Assembly (NCBI GenBank): GCA_037576195.1
Contig: CM075104.1
Coordinates: 3,726,775 to 3,790,774 of the forward strand
Source of the DNA: Phytoseiulus persimilis
Taxonomy: Eukaryota; Arthropoda; Arachnida; Mesostigmata; Phytoseiidae
Length of the DNA: 64,000 nt
Direction of reading: 5' to 3'
Below, one piece after another: positions 22,926-34,695 of the stretch (its first letter is position 1; each line of letters opens with the position of its first letter). The notes under the pieces were generated by a model. It worked only from the letters and a program-made list of their open reading frames with translations, searched no databases and was not told the origin of the DNA. Made by a program: the position numbers and the translations under genes.

Positions 22926-25900
22926 CGGTCCCCCACGGACCTCGTGTGCGTGTCATCCTTCCACCGGTTGCTTGTTCTTCAACTCCAGTTGAATGATCCC
23001 ATCACATAGAAGAAGGGCATTCGAATCAATGCTGAGCTGAGAATTTTCAGCAGACGCACGCGGGAACAATTTCATTCGAAGCCCGCTCGTCCTATCCCCT
23101 TCTTTCTTCTCCTCACTATAATTTTTTTCGTCCACCTCGCTGTCCATACGCCGCCCGAGCAGCACAACCGCCATGGGTAGATAGCACCTCTGGTGCGAGA
23201 AAAAACAGAAGAGTCCCGCGCTGGGGTAGGTGCTCTCGTTGAGAACCACAGCTCTAGGGATTGGTTGTGAGCTCAAAATCTGCAGATTGTGCCTTGGTCA
23301 TCATCGAAATGAATACGATTGCCCTGAAAACCGGTACGTAACGAACCTATCCTCTCTCATCAGACCGATAGCCGTCATCAGTTTATGACAGTCCAGGGTG
23401 GGGGCGATGGAACCATGACCCCTTCCTCCCCCGAGAGCTTCAGGTCCATGGTATCTTGGTTGACGTCTGTAGCCCTATGAGAGTTCTTGATTCAAGGAAG
23501 TAACAGGTCAAAACCACAGCAAGGGGGGGGCGGAGGGGTGCCCGCCCCGGGAAGGACCTGATCGAGCAGCACCGGGGGCTTCATTCCTACTGGAGCCCTG
23601 AAATGAATCAAGAAGTGAATCTCGACAACGGCGTCCCAAACATCGTCGTTTCCGTGCGCCCCTTTCTGGCCGTAGCTATGAGTTTGGTGAGCTCTGAAAT
23701 AAGCTTCGGAGTTGATCGAGTCATTTCTTCGCTCCACTATTAGCCAATCGCGACTCTCGAACCAGGCGAGTCCGAAGATCGAGCATCGGGGTTCACAGCT
23801 TATTGGACGGGTTGAGAAGTCATGGTGGCGGTTCCTGAATGCGAGTTTGTAACACCCCTGTTATCGTGGAAACTTCCCCTTCACCCTTCCTGCCTCTATT
23901 CACGAGTCTCCCAGCGAAAAAGTTGACAATTTCATCCAGTTTCGATGCGAAAGCGAAATGGTGCGGGTGTGGCATTTGGAACAGTCTTTGGAGAGATTCT
24001 GCAGCTTTGCGCCGATCTAGATATCGACACCCGAATGCCTCCGCTGTGTGAACGACAAACTCGGAGAGAGAATCATCTCTGTAATACCACTGGGGACGAT
24101 TTCCGAGCTTCGATCCCCCCCCCCCCCCCATACCCCGACAGCTTGATTGGAGGATTGATATGAATGTTTGCCATTTCGAGGCAAAATGTGCTGAAGATCC
24201 AATGTTTGATGCCAGAGTTCACGATGGTGCCCGATGATAACGGTGATTTGGCTCGCTCTGGAAACTGGCCTTTGCTCGGTGAAGTCACTCGTCTCGATGG
24301 AACTCCAGCGGCGTTATGCACAAGTCAAGTCCTCCTCCGAAGACTTTCTCGACACGGTCGATTCCAGCGAAGCTGATCGGAATACAGTAATAGCATCGTG
24401 AGTGGCGAATCGGAGAGCTGGGAAGCCGAATGGGTCAACTGCCCTCAACTAGCTTCCTGTAAACGCAATAGAAGGTCTCAATCACTCTTCTCCGTCCGCA
24501 TATCCGAAGATTTCCGTTATTCTCCAAATATCCGCTACCTTCTCCTTACCAACTGCCTCCTCGGAACGAATTTTCAGCAGCCCCCGCCTGCTGAAAATCG
24601 CCTGGGACGGTCTATGACGCATGAAGAGCGCCTCAACGGATTGGCTCCAATGAGAACTCAACATGGTATCCCGGTCACGCTTGGCGGAGTCATGGATCTC
24701 ATCGCGATTGATCCCAGAGGGCTAGGTATTATTCTCTAGAAATTCAAATCGATATCAGCGCACTGTCACTCGGTTATGCTTGGAATTCGTATTCTGAAAA
24801 GCAGAGCTTGGGAATTCATTAGGACATGGAAGGCCATATTGTGAATGGATCGATCCATGTATTATGCCTTATTGCCATCTATGAGAACTAATATACTCAG
24901 CCATCCGCTCTCTTGGTCAGGAGCTCTCAGCACCTGACCAAGTTCATGGGCATAATTCCGGCGAGACTAAGACTATGACTCCCTGTTTTCTCCTAGGAAT
25001 CATGAAGACGGTCGCAAAATAAGCAATTCAGAAGGAAAATTGAGCAGTTTGGCCTAGGCAAAGCGAATATATCAGCCCCAGAGAATCGAACTCTCTGTTG
25101 TCCTGTCTTCCGCTGCTTGAAAGGTCTCATGGACAGGATATTCTGGAATTCCTTGAAGAAAGCCTCTTGGAGATGTCACACTCACACGTTTCATCGTTGT
25201 TCGACTCGCAAGAAGTGACCGTCGGAGTACTGGAATGATTTTCGCCTGCTCTGGCGACGGAAAGGTAGGTTATTCCTCTCCCGTTCCCAGCGTCGCTTCT
25301 CGCAGTCTGAATTTTTGCTGACGTGACGAATTGTGAGGAAGCCAGAGCGATCGAACTCATGTTCCCAGAGGGGAGATCACTCTGTGTTGGAGAGACATTT
25401 CCAAGAGGCTTCTTAGCGTTTACAGGGACACTCAAGCCTATATCATACTTGAGACCGCTCGACTGGCGAAAAAAATCACCAGAAAATCAGATCTTCCGGG
25501 GCCGGTATCTCCGCTTCTCAGTGGCCAAACTGCTCAATTTTTTCTCAACCGCATTTTTCAACGAACTCCATGAGCTCTGAGAGAGAAGAGTGGGTCATAT
25601 TCTTGAAGTCGCCGTAATCGTAAGACCGCGATATCTCGATTTTCAACCAGGTCGGAAAAATCGCTCGTGTCAGCACGTTGCCTTTCGAATCATGTCGCCG
25701 ACTACATTCTGCCATATACTCGGAACCCGATCATGAATAACCTCCTTCAGATGTCTCTGAGCCGCGCTCCGGTGGCGTCTTCTGTGAGTATGCCGGTTGC
25801 GATGGACAGTCGTTCCTCTCTTCGCTATGAGCGATTGCACGCTGGAGCAAGATCGGCGAAAATTTTTAGGTGATTTCGAATGTATGCGTCTTGATTGCTG

Positions 25901-26309
25901 TGACACTTGCTTCCAATTAATTCACGTGGCCGGAACCGTAGACCGTACTCCGAATGTGCTCTGCTGAATGGTGGTTCGTGCATGGAACCAGAGCCCCCAA
26001 TGATAATCTGTGGATTAGAACGATCTGTCTGACGTCTCATCAGCAAATGGATCGAAGGGGCTTTAGGTCTAAGCAAGGGGGACATACTCATCAGCCCCAA
26101 CCGCATATCAATCCAACTAACTTCTCGAAGGGTTGAACAACCCCCTCCTCCCTTCGAATTCGTCGTCTCATTCTTCGATTGTCGTCCAACGGAGTTATAC
26201 CTGTTACGGGCTGTGATCCGAAGTTTTTGTTCAGGATTGGGTCATCTCAAACAATGGGTACAAACCCTTATGTCGCCAGCATATCCCTAAAAGGGTCGAA
26301 ACGGTTAGG
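22926..26309. other. No recognised gene; contains a 15-base C run
   Basis: Open frames on both strands of about 80-115 codons (for example 24398-24739 plus, 23820-24131 minus) have no motif I know. A run of about 15 cytosines lies at 24115-24129. Nothing else could be assigned. Confidence 0.4.
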
Positions 26310-26605
26310 TACCCCACCCTGACGGATCTTCCTAAAAACTGCAGCATCGTGCTTCCCATATGAAAGAACGTATCCCTGAAGTTTTCGGCCTCTCTCGTTG
26401 CCTGGATCCAAATCTATCAACATCAATCGAATAGAATTCATTCAAATCTGCATGGTTAAGAGCAAACTTGACTGGGCGCACAGCGTCGAACGACATCATT
26501 TTGAAAAGCTCTTTTTGAGGTCTATATTTTCATACAGTCAGTGACCATATCGCATGATTTCAAAGGCAGTGAAAATCGAGGGTTTCTCAATTTAGATGGT
26601 TGATA
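26310..26605 (+). repeat. Dispersed repeat, plus-oriented copy
   Basis: The segment from GTACCCCACCC through GGGCGCACAGCGTCGAACG to the TTTCAAAGGCAGTG block matches the reverse complement of 30855-31165. It is non-coding, and conserved patches alternate with indels. The two copies are inverted relative to each other and about 4.3 kb apart. Confidence 0.65.
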
Positions 26606-26661
26606 CCCTTCCCGCGGCCAGCCGAGAACCGGTGAAATCTATAATGTAGCCCAAAATAGCC

Positions 26662-26890
26662 CAGGGGCGCAGCCAGGCGAAGTGCCGCCCGGGGCGGAAC
26701 TCTGAGACTCCGAGAATGCCGCCCCCCTCTCTCTCAGCGAACTCGAAAAGCTCTTGTGCGTGAGAGTATGAGATAAAGATGCCAGAACTTGGGTACGGAA
26801 TGTTGAGAGAATATAATTGATCGGGTCGATGCTACTCGACAGTTCGTTCTCTATGACGAGGATTGCGAGATTTCGAATTTCCCTCATAGC
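26662..26890 (-). pseudogene. 3'-terminal remnant of a hAT transposon
   Basis: On the minus strand the frame 26639-26887 begins with REIRNLAILVIENELSSSID. This resembles the last part of the hAT dimerisation region at 58.8-59.0 kb (LSNLAILSIEHEISNNIDMD). It then runs into a terminal sequence whose outer end, CAGGGGCGCAGCCAGG at 26662, looks like the CAGTGGCGTAAC end at 58638. Only the last few tens of codons survive, so the copy cannot make transposase. The assignment rests on this partial similarity plus the terminal motif. Confidence 0.55.
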
Positions 26891-27548
26891 CAGCAGCGCT
26901 TATCGCCAACGTCAGGGAGAATCCCAAGCAAACGACCGTGGTTATCACTCAAATATGTAGCCTGTGGTTCTTTATGAGCAGCCGAAGCTCAAGGCGACTC
27001 CTTCCGACGATTCCATCCATTCTCTGCGTTAAACAACGTTCAATAATAATTTATTTGAAGCCGTTTTCGCTCGACATTGATCTCAGGTTTATATCGAGAT
27101 TGTCAGATTCCATTTCCATGGTTTATTGGATCCAATTCGTGTATCTACGAATCAACCTTCCAACTCAGTCGCGAACATGCTCCCCGGATCCTTTTATGTT
27201 GCGTCCCCATGCTCCGAGAAATCGCCTTGTCGTGTTCACCAATTTATGATTCAGCTCACTGGCCGAGGAGAGCAGCTAATCATTGGTGCAGCAGAGTTCA
27301 TTGCATCCGGAGATCGCATGGGCCAGTGTTTCGGGGCGAACTCCACATCGGTCGCGGAACGTGTCTGGGCAGTCTCCTGTAGGATCAACTGTGTCCTCTG
27401 CAGATTCACCCTCCGCTTCAATGGAGTCAGTGGAAGATCCGACCGCAGTGATCTGGGATCCATCGTTTTTCACGCAGCGCATGCGACACGTCTGGCATGC
27501 TGACAGAAGCGATTCGAAAATATTCGGCTTTCACCGCCCGCTTCGAAA
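26891..27548. other. No recognised gene
   Basis: Several overlapping open frames of 60-125 codons are present on both strands (for example 27126-27503 plus) without motifs. The segment lies between a hAT remnant and a foldback element. Confidence 0.4.
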
Positions 27549-28612
27549 GGGCCTGCCGGGATAACATGAGGGGCATAGGCCCCACCGAAAAAATCGATTT
27601 TTGAAAACTCAAAATGCTCGAGAACCAGTGGGGCTACAGCGCCGATAAAAAAAAAACCGTTGTGAAGCTCTTTTCAGGAGCTATCGAACGCCGGGTCCCA
27701 GAAAGCTCTTCTTCAGTTGAGGAAAATTGAAAACTCGTTGGTTCACCCGGGAGGAGAAGGCTGACCACTTTCTCAGATGTCGCTAAAAGTACTCCCTTTC
27801 ATTGTCTACTCGCAGGGCAAGTTTCATCCCTGCGCGAGTTCGCGGGGCCGACATAGCAACAGTTGAACATCGGCGATGAAGCGGTTTTTCCCCAGAACTC
27901 GCTTGAAACCCAGGATAAAAATGGATAGAAGTCATCTATCTGGAGAGCATGGTCAGATCGATTGGAATCACCCTCGCAGACTCGTAGCATGCTCAGATTG
28001 GTCCCAGGATCTCCATTCCAGACATGGAAAAGTGTGCTCAGATTGGACCCAGAATCACCTTTCCAGACTTTGAAAAGTGTGCTCAGATTAGTCCCGAAAT
28101 CACTCCGATCGACCCTCAGAAGTATGGTCAGTGAGTCAGTATGGTCAGGGACCGATCTGAGCATACTTTTCCGAGTCTGGGAGGGTGATTCCAATCGATC
28201 TGACCATGCTCTCCAGATAGATGACTTCTATCCATTTTTATCCTGGGTTTCAAGCGAGTTCTGGGGAAAAACCGCTTCATCGCCGATATTCAACCGTTGC
28301 TATGTCGGCCCCGCGAACTCGCGCAGGGATGAAACTTGCCCTGCGAGTAGAGGATAAGGAGGAGTACTTTTAGCGATATCTGAGAAAGTGGTCAGCCTTC
28401 TCCCTCCAGGTTTTCCATTTTCCTCAACTGGAAAAGAGGTATCCGACACCCGCTGCCTCCGACGTTCGATAGCCCCTGAGAGGAGCTTCACAACGATTTT
28501 TTTTATCGGCGCTAAGGCTCAACCTGTCCTCGAGATATGAGCATTTTGAGTTTTCAAAAATCGTTTTTTTTTTCGGTGCGGCTGATGCCCCCTATGTTAT
28601 CCCGGCAGGCCC
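27549..28612. mobile_element. Foldback element, about 430-bp inverted arms with a minisatellite loop
   Basis: The left end GGGCCTGCCGGGATAACAT (27549) and the right end ATGTTATCCCGGCAGGCCC (28612) are exact reverse complements. The arms stay alignable inward for about 430 bp, with an indel around the TCGAACG...GCTC region and a few substitutions. The loop (about 27950-28200) contains four to six units related to the 45-bp minisatellite, the last one or two inverted relative to the others. No transposase gene is present. No convincing target duplication was seen in the flanks. The structure is that of a foldback or long-TIR non-autonomous DNA element. Confidence 0.8.
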
Positions 28613-29338
28613 TCAATCGACGAACAAAGTGAAATGACTTCCGCTCAGCCCGCGTCGGTTTTCCATCGAATCTCCTTTCTTGGTTTATCGATTCGCCACA
28701 AGTGATTGAGTTCCCTTCGGCCAACCATTCTTACTCCGGCGATCTACGGGGTCCAACCAAGCTGAGCTCGAGGAATATCGCGAAGAAGTTCCGCTGAAAG
28801 TCTCGCATTCTCGTCGTAATCAACCAGAGCTTACGTATGAGGGAGCCAAAAGCGAAAATGCCGCCCCAGGTGCAGCTCATTCAATATCGGAGCCACGTGT
28901 CTGAGTTTGAGTTGAGCGAATGTGCCCCTAGAAACCGATGTATAATGAATGCTGTTTGAAGATTCGTATTCATGCTGGCGTTGTCTCTGATAAGTCTCTG
29001 ATCGTATTCTTTGATCTAGTATGACGTGTCAGCTTGCACTGAATGCAAGCTCAATTACGATCGTCATGATTTTGTAAAATGAAGCTGGAACATTGGATAG
29101 ACTACGTAAGATGAAATTTCGCGTTCTACGATCGATCGAAAGGTCATTCTAGTGCTGGTTGTACTGTCGTTTGCGATATCGCTTGCGCGCTGATTATTAT
29201 GGTCGAGTGGGTCTGCTCACTCTGGAAAGGGGTTCGGATTCAGTAATCTGACCAGTACTGGGGATTTCAATGTACCTCGACTGGTTTTGAAAATCGCTGC
29301 TTGAGGCCACGGACTGACCTTGAAAAATTGCTTGAAAA
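28613..29338. other. No recognised gene or repeat
   Basis: Only short frames are seen. The stretch separates two inverted-repeat elements. Confidence 0.4.
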
Positions 29339-30070
29339 ACGTCGAGTGCGCACTCTGGAGTTGAGCTGAATCGAAAGGTCACTGAGAGTCGAAGCTTATG
29401 TCAAAAAAAATCCAAAAAAGAAGAGGCACTTTTTTTTTCGCCGAGAAGATTTTTTTTTTATGGACTGGTCAGTAAGCTGTTAGGAGGAAATTCCCCCAAG
29501 AGCCGACGGTCTGCGACTCCACCCTGCGCGAAGGACTTCCTCTCCGGGATCATTTTGGAGCCCCATGATCACTGGTCGAACCGGTTTTCCAGGTAACCCG
29601 CAACTCGGCAAAGCGAACGGGCTTTCGGTAGGAATCTGTTGTCGACGATGTGATGCAGCATTTTATATCGCTGAGCAACGCGACCATGCACTGCTTCGAC
29701 AATCCTACGGAGCTTCATGACTCGGCGCGAAAAATTGACTCCAGCGCACGGAAGCTGTTCCCTCCAGCCTCTCATCGCGGACATCAATTCGTTGAAGCCC
29801 AGCTCGCGCATGAGCGTGTGTCACAGGTCACAGCATCCCGAAAGCCACTTTCGACGATTAGAACATCCTTCCGCCTCAGTAGACCCAGGAGATTCTGATC
29901 CTGTAAGACTTGGGGCGGGGGGTGGGAGAAAATCGGAGTGTCGGTCCGAAAGAAATCGTATTTTCAGCGACAAAAAAAGTGCCTCTTTTTTTCAGATTTT
30001 CTCTCTGCATAAGCTTTGACTCTCAGTAACCTTACGATCCAGCCCAACTCCAGAGTGCGCAATCGACGCT
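29339..30070. mobile_element. Inverted-repeat element (arms about 120-130 bp)
   Basis: The left arm from 29341 (GTCGAGTGCGCACTCTGGAG through GAGTCGAAGCTTATG to AGAGGCACTTTTTTT) matches the reverse complement of 29950-30070. The interior (about 29480-29940) has partially open frames on both strands without a transposase motif. The boundaries are given by loss of arm similarity and no target duplication was identified. Confidence 0.6.
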
Positions 30071-30854
30071 ATTTATCATCGCATCCGTCTCGAATTCATC
30101 GATTTCAAAGGTATGCGTCTATCTTCGATCCAAACGGAATGTGTGCAATTTGATGGCTCTCTTCCTGAGCTTCCCAGAGATAACTCGATCGGCGCAGTAA
30201 CCCATCTGGGAACCGAGATATTAGCATTTGGAGTTGACCACTTTTTGTCAAAAGTGCAAAATCCAAGGGGCCGATGGCCAAGCCTTGGAGGCCGAGACCA
30301 TTATAATCCTTGTTTATGATGAGATTTTGACGCTCTCTGATTCTCGGATTGGTGTCGGTGCATGTGGTGACGAATTCTGGTATGGTGATGCCGAGCAATT
30401 AGCTCAGTTACCTGCGAAATTGATCGTTTGTGGATTCATGTCAGAAGTGGATTTATCTAGAATTTCGTCTACTTTAGTCTACTTCCGTTAGCAACTCAAT
30501 TTAAACTAAACGATTGAAGGATGTCGGACCGTCGACTCGGGTGAGGATTCCGGACATGGTTATCACGTTCGATCGCGAGCAAGCTTCTTGTACGTCTCTT
30601 ATCTTGCTAATCTCCGTTATCTTTGGTTTGCACCTAACTTGAAACAGAGCGACGTGGTTGAGAGGATGATTTCGAATTGGTCACATTGAGCATTCCATTT
30701 AGAATAGGCTCCCTTGCATTGAAATCTTGTGATGTTGTATGATGTTCCGGTTATCACATACTGCCAGAACCGCTCGATGGCAGTGGTGCATGCAGCACAT
30801 TGAATCTCTCCTGATTCGTCTGCGAAAATGAACGAGAAAACTATCACTCAACAA
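30071..30854. other. No recognised gene
   Basis: The minus-strand frames 30105-30398 (97 codons) and 30617-30847 (76 codons) show no known domain. The sequence is more AT-rich than its surroundings and may belong to an unrecognised repeat. Confidence 0.35.
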
Positions 30855-31165
30855 ACCATTGAAAACCCCCGATTTTCCATGTCTTTGAAATCGTGCGATC
30901 CGATCATGACTATATGGAAGGAAATTCCTGGAAGAGCTACTAAAAAAAATGACGTTCGACGCTGTGCGCCCAGCGGTTCTCGAGATACAACGATTTGAAG
31001 TTTGCTCTCGACCATACAGATTTAAATGTACTATTTTTATTTGGTGTTGATGGAATTTGATCTACTTAACGGAAAAGGCTGAAATTTTCTGAAATTGCAC
31101 GTGGCGAACACGATCCTGCTATTTGTGGGAAGATCCGTCGAGATGGGGCACCCAGCCCCAGCTTA
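30855..31165 (-). repeat. Dispersed repeat, minus-oriented copy
   Basis: Reverse-complement partner of 26310-26605. Shared landmarks are CGACGGATCTTCC, GAGAGCAAACTT-like sequence, GGGCGCACAGCGTCGAACG and TTTCAAAGACATGGAAAATC. The copies differ by an insertion near the centre (ATCGTTGTATCTCGAGAACC is present here only). Confidence 0.65.
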
Positions 31166-31252
31166 TCCGGCTAGACCCTTTGTCTACGTCGATGTTCTCT
31201 TAAGCCAGCATATAGCCAGGGAGGATATCCAACTCTATGCGGTACTTAGCGG

Positions 31253-32447
31253 TAGGCTTTGCAAATAACCGCAATTCTGAAACCGCGGTTACGGTTAACC
31301 GATAACCGCAAATCCATAACCGCAGTAGCGGTTAACCGCAAAACTAGGACCGAAAGTCGCGGTTATATGGAATAATGCTGCCTGGAAGATTTCCAGGAAG
31401 TTTCTCCCTTTTCATCAGAAAGAAGGTTCCATTATGAACGGATACAACGAGATCTCAACACACATCTCATAAAGACTCGTTTGTTACAACTCGACCTCGA
31501 TCAGATGGGGCCGGGGACATTGGTTGAATGTTTCAAGTCGCGAAATCTTTGGCAAATTATCCCGATGCCGGAGAGATCATCTTGTATTGTGAAGCCCCCC
31601 GTCCGATGAATGAAGTCAGCAGTTTCGGGTTCAACTCCTCACGATCCGCTGAGGAAGCTTCGCAAACTCTGAAATGTGGAAGCGGCGCCGATTTCTGCAA
31701 GGTTTCACGAGCAGAGAGTGCCCAAAGGCACGGTTGCTTGTTGGGTAGAGATGACTCACGTAAATTCCACGTCCTGATTCTCGAGTTTTTTTTCATTGGG
31801 AATCCTCGAGGTCGTCTTTTGAGGTGCTTCCAATTTTTGTCTGGCTCCAAATTACTGCTCCCGGCTTCGATATCACCGTTATCGAATTTGAAAATGGCGT
31901 ATGTCCTCCGTTCCGACCAGTGCACGAGAGATAGCCGTTTTCTGGTCGGACTTCATCACAATTATTCTATCGATGCCTTCCAACGGGGGTGCAACCCACG
32001 AAATAGCTACTTCCGCTGTGCTCTGTTCCCTGATTCTGCCAAATGCGCAAAGCTCTGGAAGATCGAGCCTTCCGCCTCCGATGCTGGCTTTTCGATTCCT
32101 TGAACGGCTTGCTCATGGGGTCATGGGGAGGCTATTCCTGATGTGTGATATGTCCAGGTATGATTGCTAGCCAGGTCCGGCTTTCGGGAGCGTGTACGAA
32201 CTTCGTTTAACGGGAGTCATCACACAATATATATGTCACAATATGTCACAGTTATAGAAGCAATTCATTCCTCTTCAATCGCTCAGCACCTAATTCCAGA
32301 TTCCCAGCCAGATTACGCTCATCAGACGCGACGCTTTCTCGAAAAATCATACGTTTCGGAAAATTACGGTTGAATGCGGTTATAACCGCCATTCGCTCGC
32401 GGTTATTGCGGTTATCAACCGCGGTTAAATAACCGTTGCAAAGCCTA
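31253..32447. mobile_element. 1.2-kb non-autonomous hAT-like element with GCGGTTA-rich ends
   Basis: The ends are TAGGCTTTGCAA (31253) and TTGCAAAGCCTA (32447), followed inward on both sides by clustered AACCGC/GCGGTTA motifs that extend the inverted repeat. The flanking octamers CTTAGCGG (31245-31252) and CTTGGAGG (32448-32455) agree at six of eight positions, consistent with a decayed 8-bp hAT duplication. A 191-codon plus-strand frame (31528-32103) has no transposase motif and contains sequence resembling the 11.7-kb dispersed repeat, so it is not called as a gene. Confidence 0.72.
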
Positions 32448-32507
32448 CTTGGAGGTGACCCAAATATTGAAAACTCTGCGTGTGATCCAGATCAAAATGC
32501 CTGGAAA

Positions 32508-34695
32508 CAGTAGCGTAGTCAGCTTGAGGCTTTAAAAGCCCAAGCCTCTCGATTCTGAAACTCCATGAGGCTGTCCTAATGAAATGTTGAAATTCCATGA
32601 GGCTGTCCTAATGAAATTTTGAAATTCGTTGAGTTTTTTTTTCTGAAAATGAGCAATCCCTGGTTCGTGAGCTCCATGCGCGGTTCGACTCTAACTCAGG
32701 GTCTGGCTCATCATTTTTGGAATTGGAATGCCTGGTTTTTGCGCAGAGCAGCCGTGTCTGCTCCTAACTCTGAAAAATTCAACTAGCCGCTGTAGTTCAG
32801 CCGAACTTTCGCGCAGCCCGAGTGTCCGCGATTGAGACCCGGGCTGCGCCTGGAATCAGCTTAGGAAACTGATCATCTCAGAACTATGCTTCCGCGCCAT
32901 CGTTGGTTGCCTGATGTGTCCCACGCCGAATAGCAAACTGCGAATAAATGAAGCAGCCTTTCGTATCCACGTCTTCCTCCAAGTCTATGCATTTGTTATA
33001 ACACTCTGGATTCTTCGGTGCGTTCAGAGATCCGTTAAGCTATTCGACCGTAATGAGCATGGGAATAAGGAAGGGAAGTTGAACTAGCTGAAGATCATAC
33101 GCGCCAAGAACCCGCGAAAATGAGTGCCCCTCATGACCTGTGTTTCAGCTCCCAGAACGTCGTTCAAAGGAAGCGACTCTGTCGATTCAAGCCCTCCTGA
33201 CTGCAATCTCAGCCACAAACGAGATAGCCGCCCCGTGCAACCACAGCTGAGCTCGTACCCGAGTAGTATTTTCGGATCTTAATCGCGAACTTTCAAGGCC
33301 GCATGGTATGTACTATATTTTCTACTGGAGTTTTCAGAGAACAGTGACAAAGCATTTTGCTTCGTCTGTCTCCATTCCTCGAAAAAACAGACGAGCTTCA
33401 CGACATGGCTCACTGAATGGGAGAATGCAGTCAGAGACTTCAAAAGCATTGGCAGAGTGCCGAACATATCTCCTCCGTGGAGAAATACGCCGCCTACAAG
33501 GCTTCAAAAAACGTTGGCGCAGTCACTTCTCAACCAAACTCACAGCACCGGGAGAATGTTCTGAGGAATCGCCGAGTTCTCGCATCACATATCCAGATCC
33601 TCCTCTTCTGCGGTAAGCAAAATATTGCGCTAAGAGGTCACGACGACGGAAATGATCGTTCGTGATCTGTTGGACCTTCTTCAGTCTGTCCGTCTTTCAG
33701 AGTGACTCCACAAGGAGAGCAGGCTACTCTGAGAGGCCACAGCAACATTACGGTTCAACTGCGATTGAAATGCCGCAATCCTGTGACACACGCTGGTGCA
33801 GTGAACGCAAGGGCGTCTTGTATTTCAAAACACGCTTGAGAGCTGTTTTGAAAGCCCTCGATGAGATCATTGAGGATGGGAAGTAGAAGGGATATTCGAA
33901 GGCGTTGTGAGCCTCCGAAACAGTCCTGATTCTGGTGATCCTTGACAAGGTTCCAAGTGAGGTGAAATGTTTGTCCGAACACTCGCAAAGCTCTAGCGCA
34001 CTCCTCACCAGGAGAGCCACATCGCCAGAGCTGAAACCCCGGGGGAAAATCCTTCAGGGGCTGCAAGATTTCGTTGTCTTGAGCTCGACCGGCTCGAGGG
34101 AAGTCCAGTGTGACACAAGGAAAGACTCCAACAGGGCGCTCTAATTCCGATTCATCGACAACTTTGTGGGGGAGGTCTCAAGGCGGATTCTTGAAAATGA
34201 CGACACACTGGAACTCCTTGACGCTCCGGATCCCTGCGGTGGGAACCGCTTAGACGGATATCGAATGGAGCTCTTCTGCGAGGAGTTTTCTCGTTTCGGA
34301 ATTGTATCCGACACGATCGCGACCCAGGTCAAAGTCGCGAAGAACCCCCAGGGAGGAGGGAGGTTGCAGTACGCAAACGAGTGTTTCGGATATCTGCTGC
34401 CATTGTAAGAGGGCTCCAGAGAGCTCGTGCTTTATTTTGAAATAGCTCTTGTATTTCCTGTGTCGAGTGCCTCGTGTGAGAGGATCTTCAGCGCCCTTCG
34501 GAGGACTGAGTCGTACCGTCGATCTACCATGGGTCAGAATAGATTTTCCACACTGGCGCTCCTGACAATCGAGCGAGACCTCGCCGAGCTGATCTCGAAG
34601 AATTCCGAACAGGTGGCTGATGCGTTTGCGGTTAGCAATGGCAGAGAAAATTCCCTTAAGCTCCGAAAAAATCCATGCACTCGAATATCTGCGTG
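32508..34695 (+). pseudogene. Broken hAT transposase (TTF-finger / C-terminal dimerisation type) with the catalytic core deleted
   Basis: A possible terminal motif CAGTAGCGTAGTCAG begins at 32508. From about 33310, pieces of a hAT transposase appear in shifting frames. First comes a TTF-type zinc-finger region (KAFCFVCLH). Next is a block in the frame 33417-33665 ending KQNIALRGHDDG. Then, after a jump, comes CDTRWCSERK near 33780, a region containing LDKVPSEVKCLSEH, and the C-terminal dimerisation region at 34427-34600 (VSSASCERIFSALRRTESYR, FSTLALLTIERDL). The section that should hold the first catalytic aspartates, between 33665 and 33770, is missing. There are at least three frame changes or stops. 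The copy is dead. Two adjacent 33-bp direct repeats lie at about 32555-32620. Confidence 0.72.

Noticed and set aside
26639-26700. Continuation of the hAT reading frame into GC-rich sequence
   Set aside because: The C-terminal part of that frame is terminal-repeat sequence, not protein-coding.
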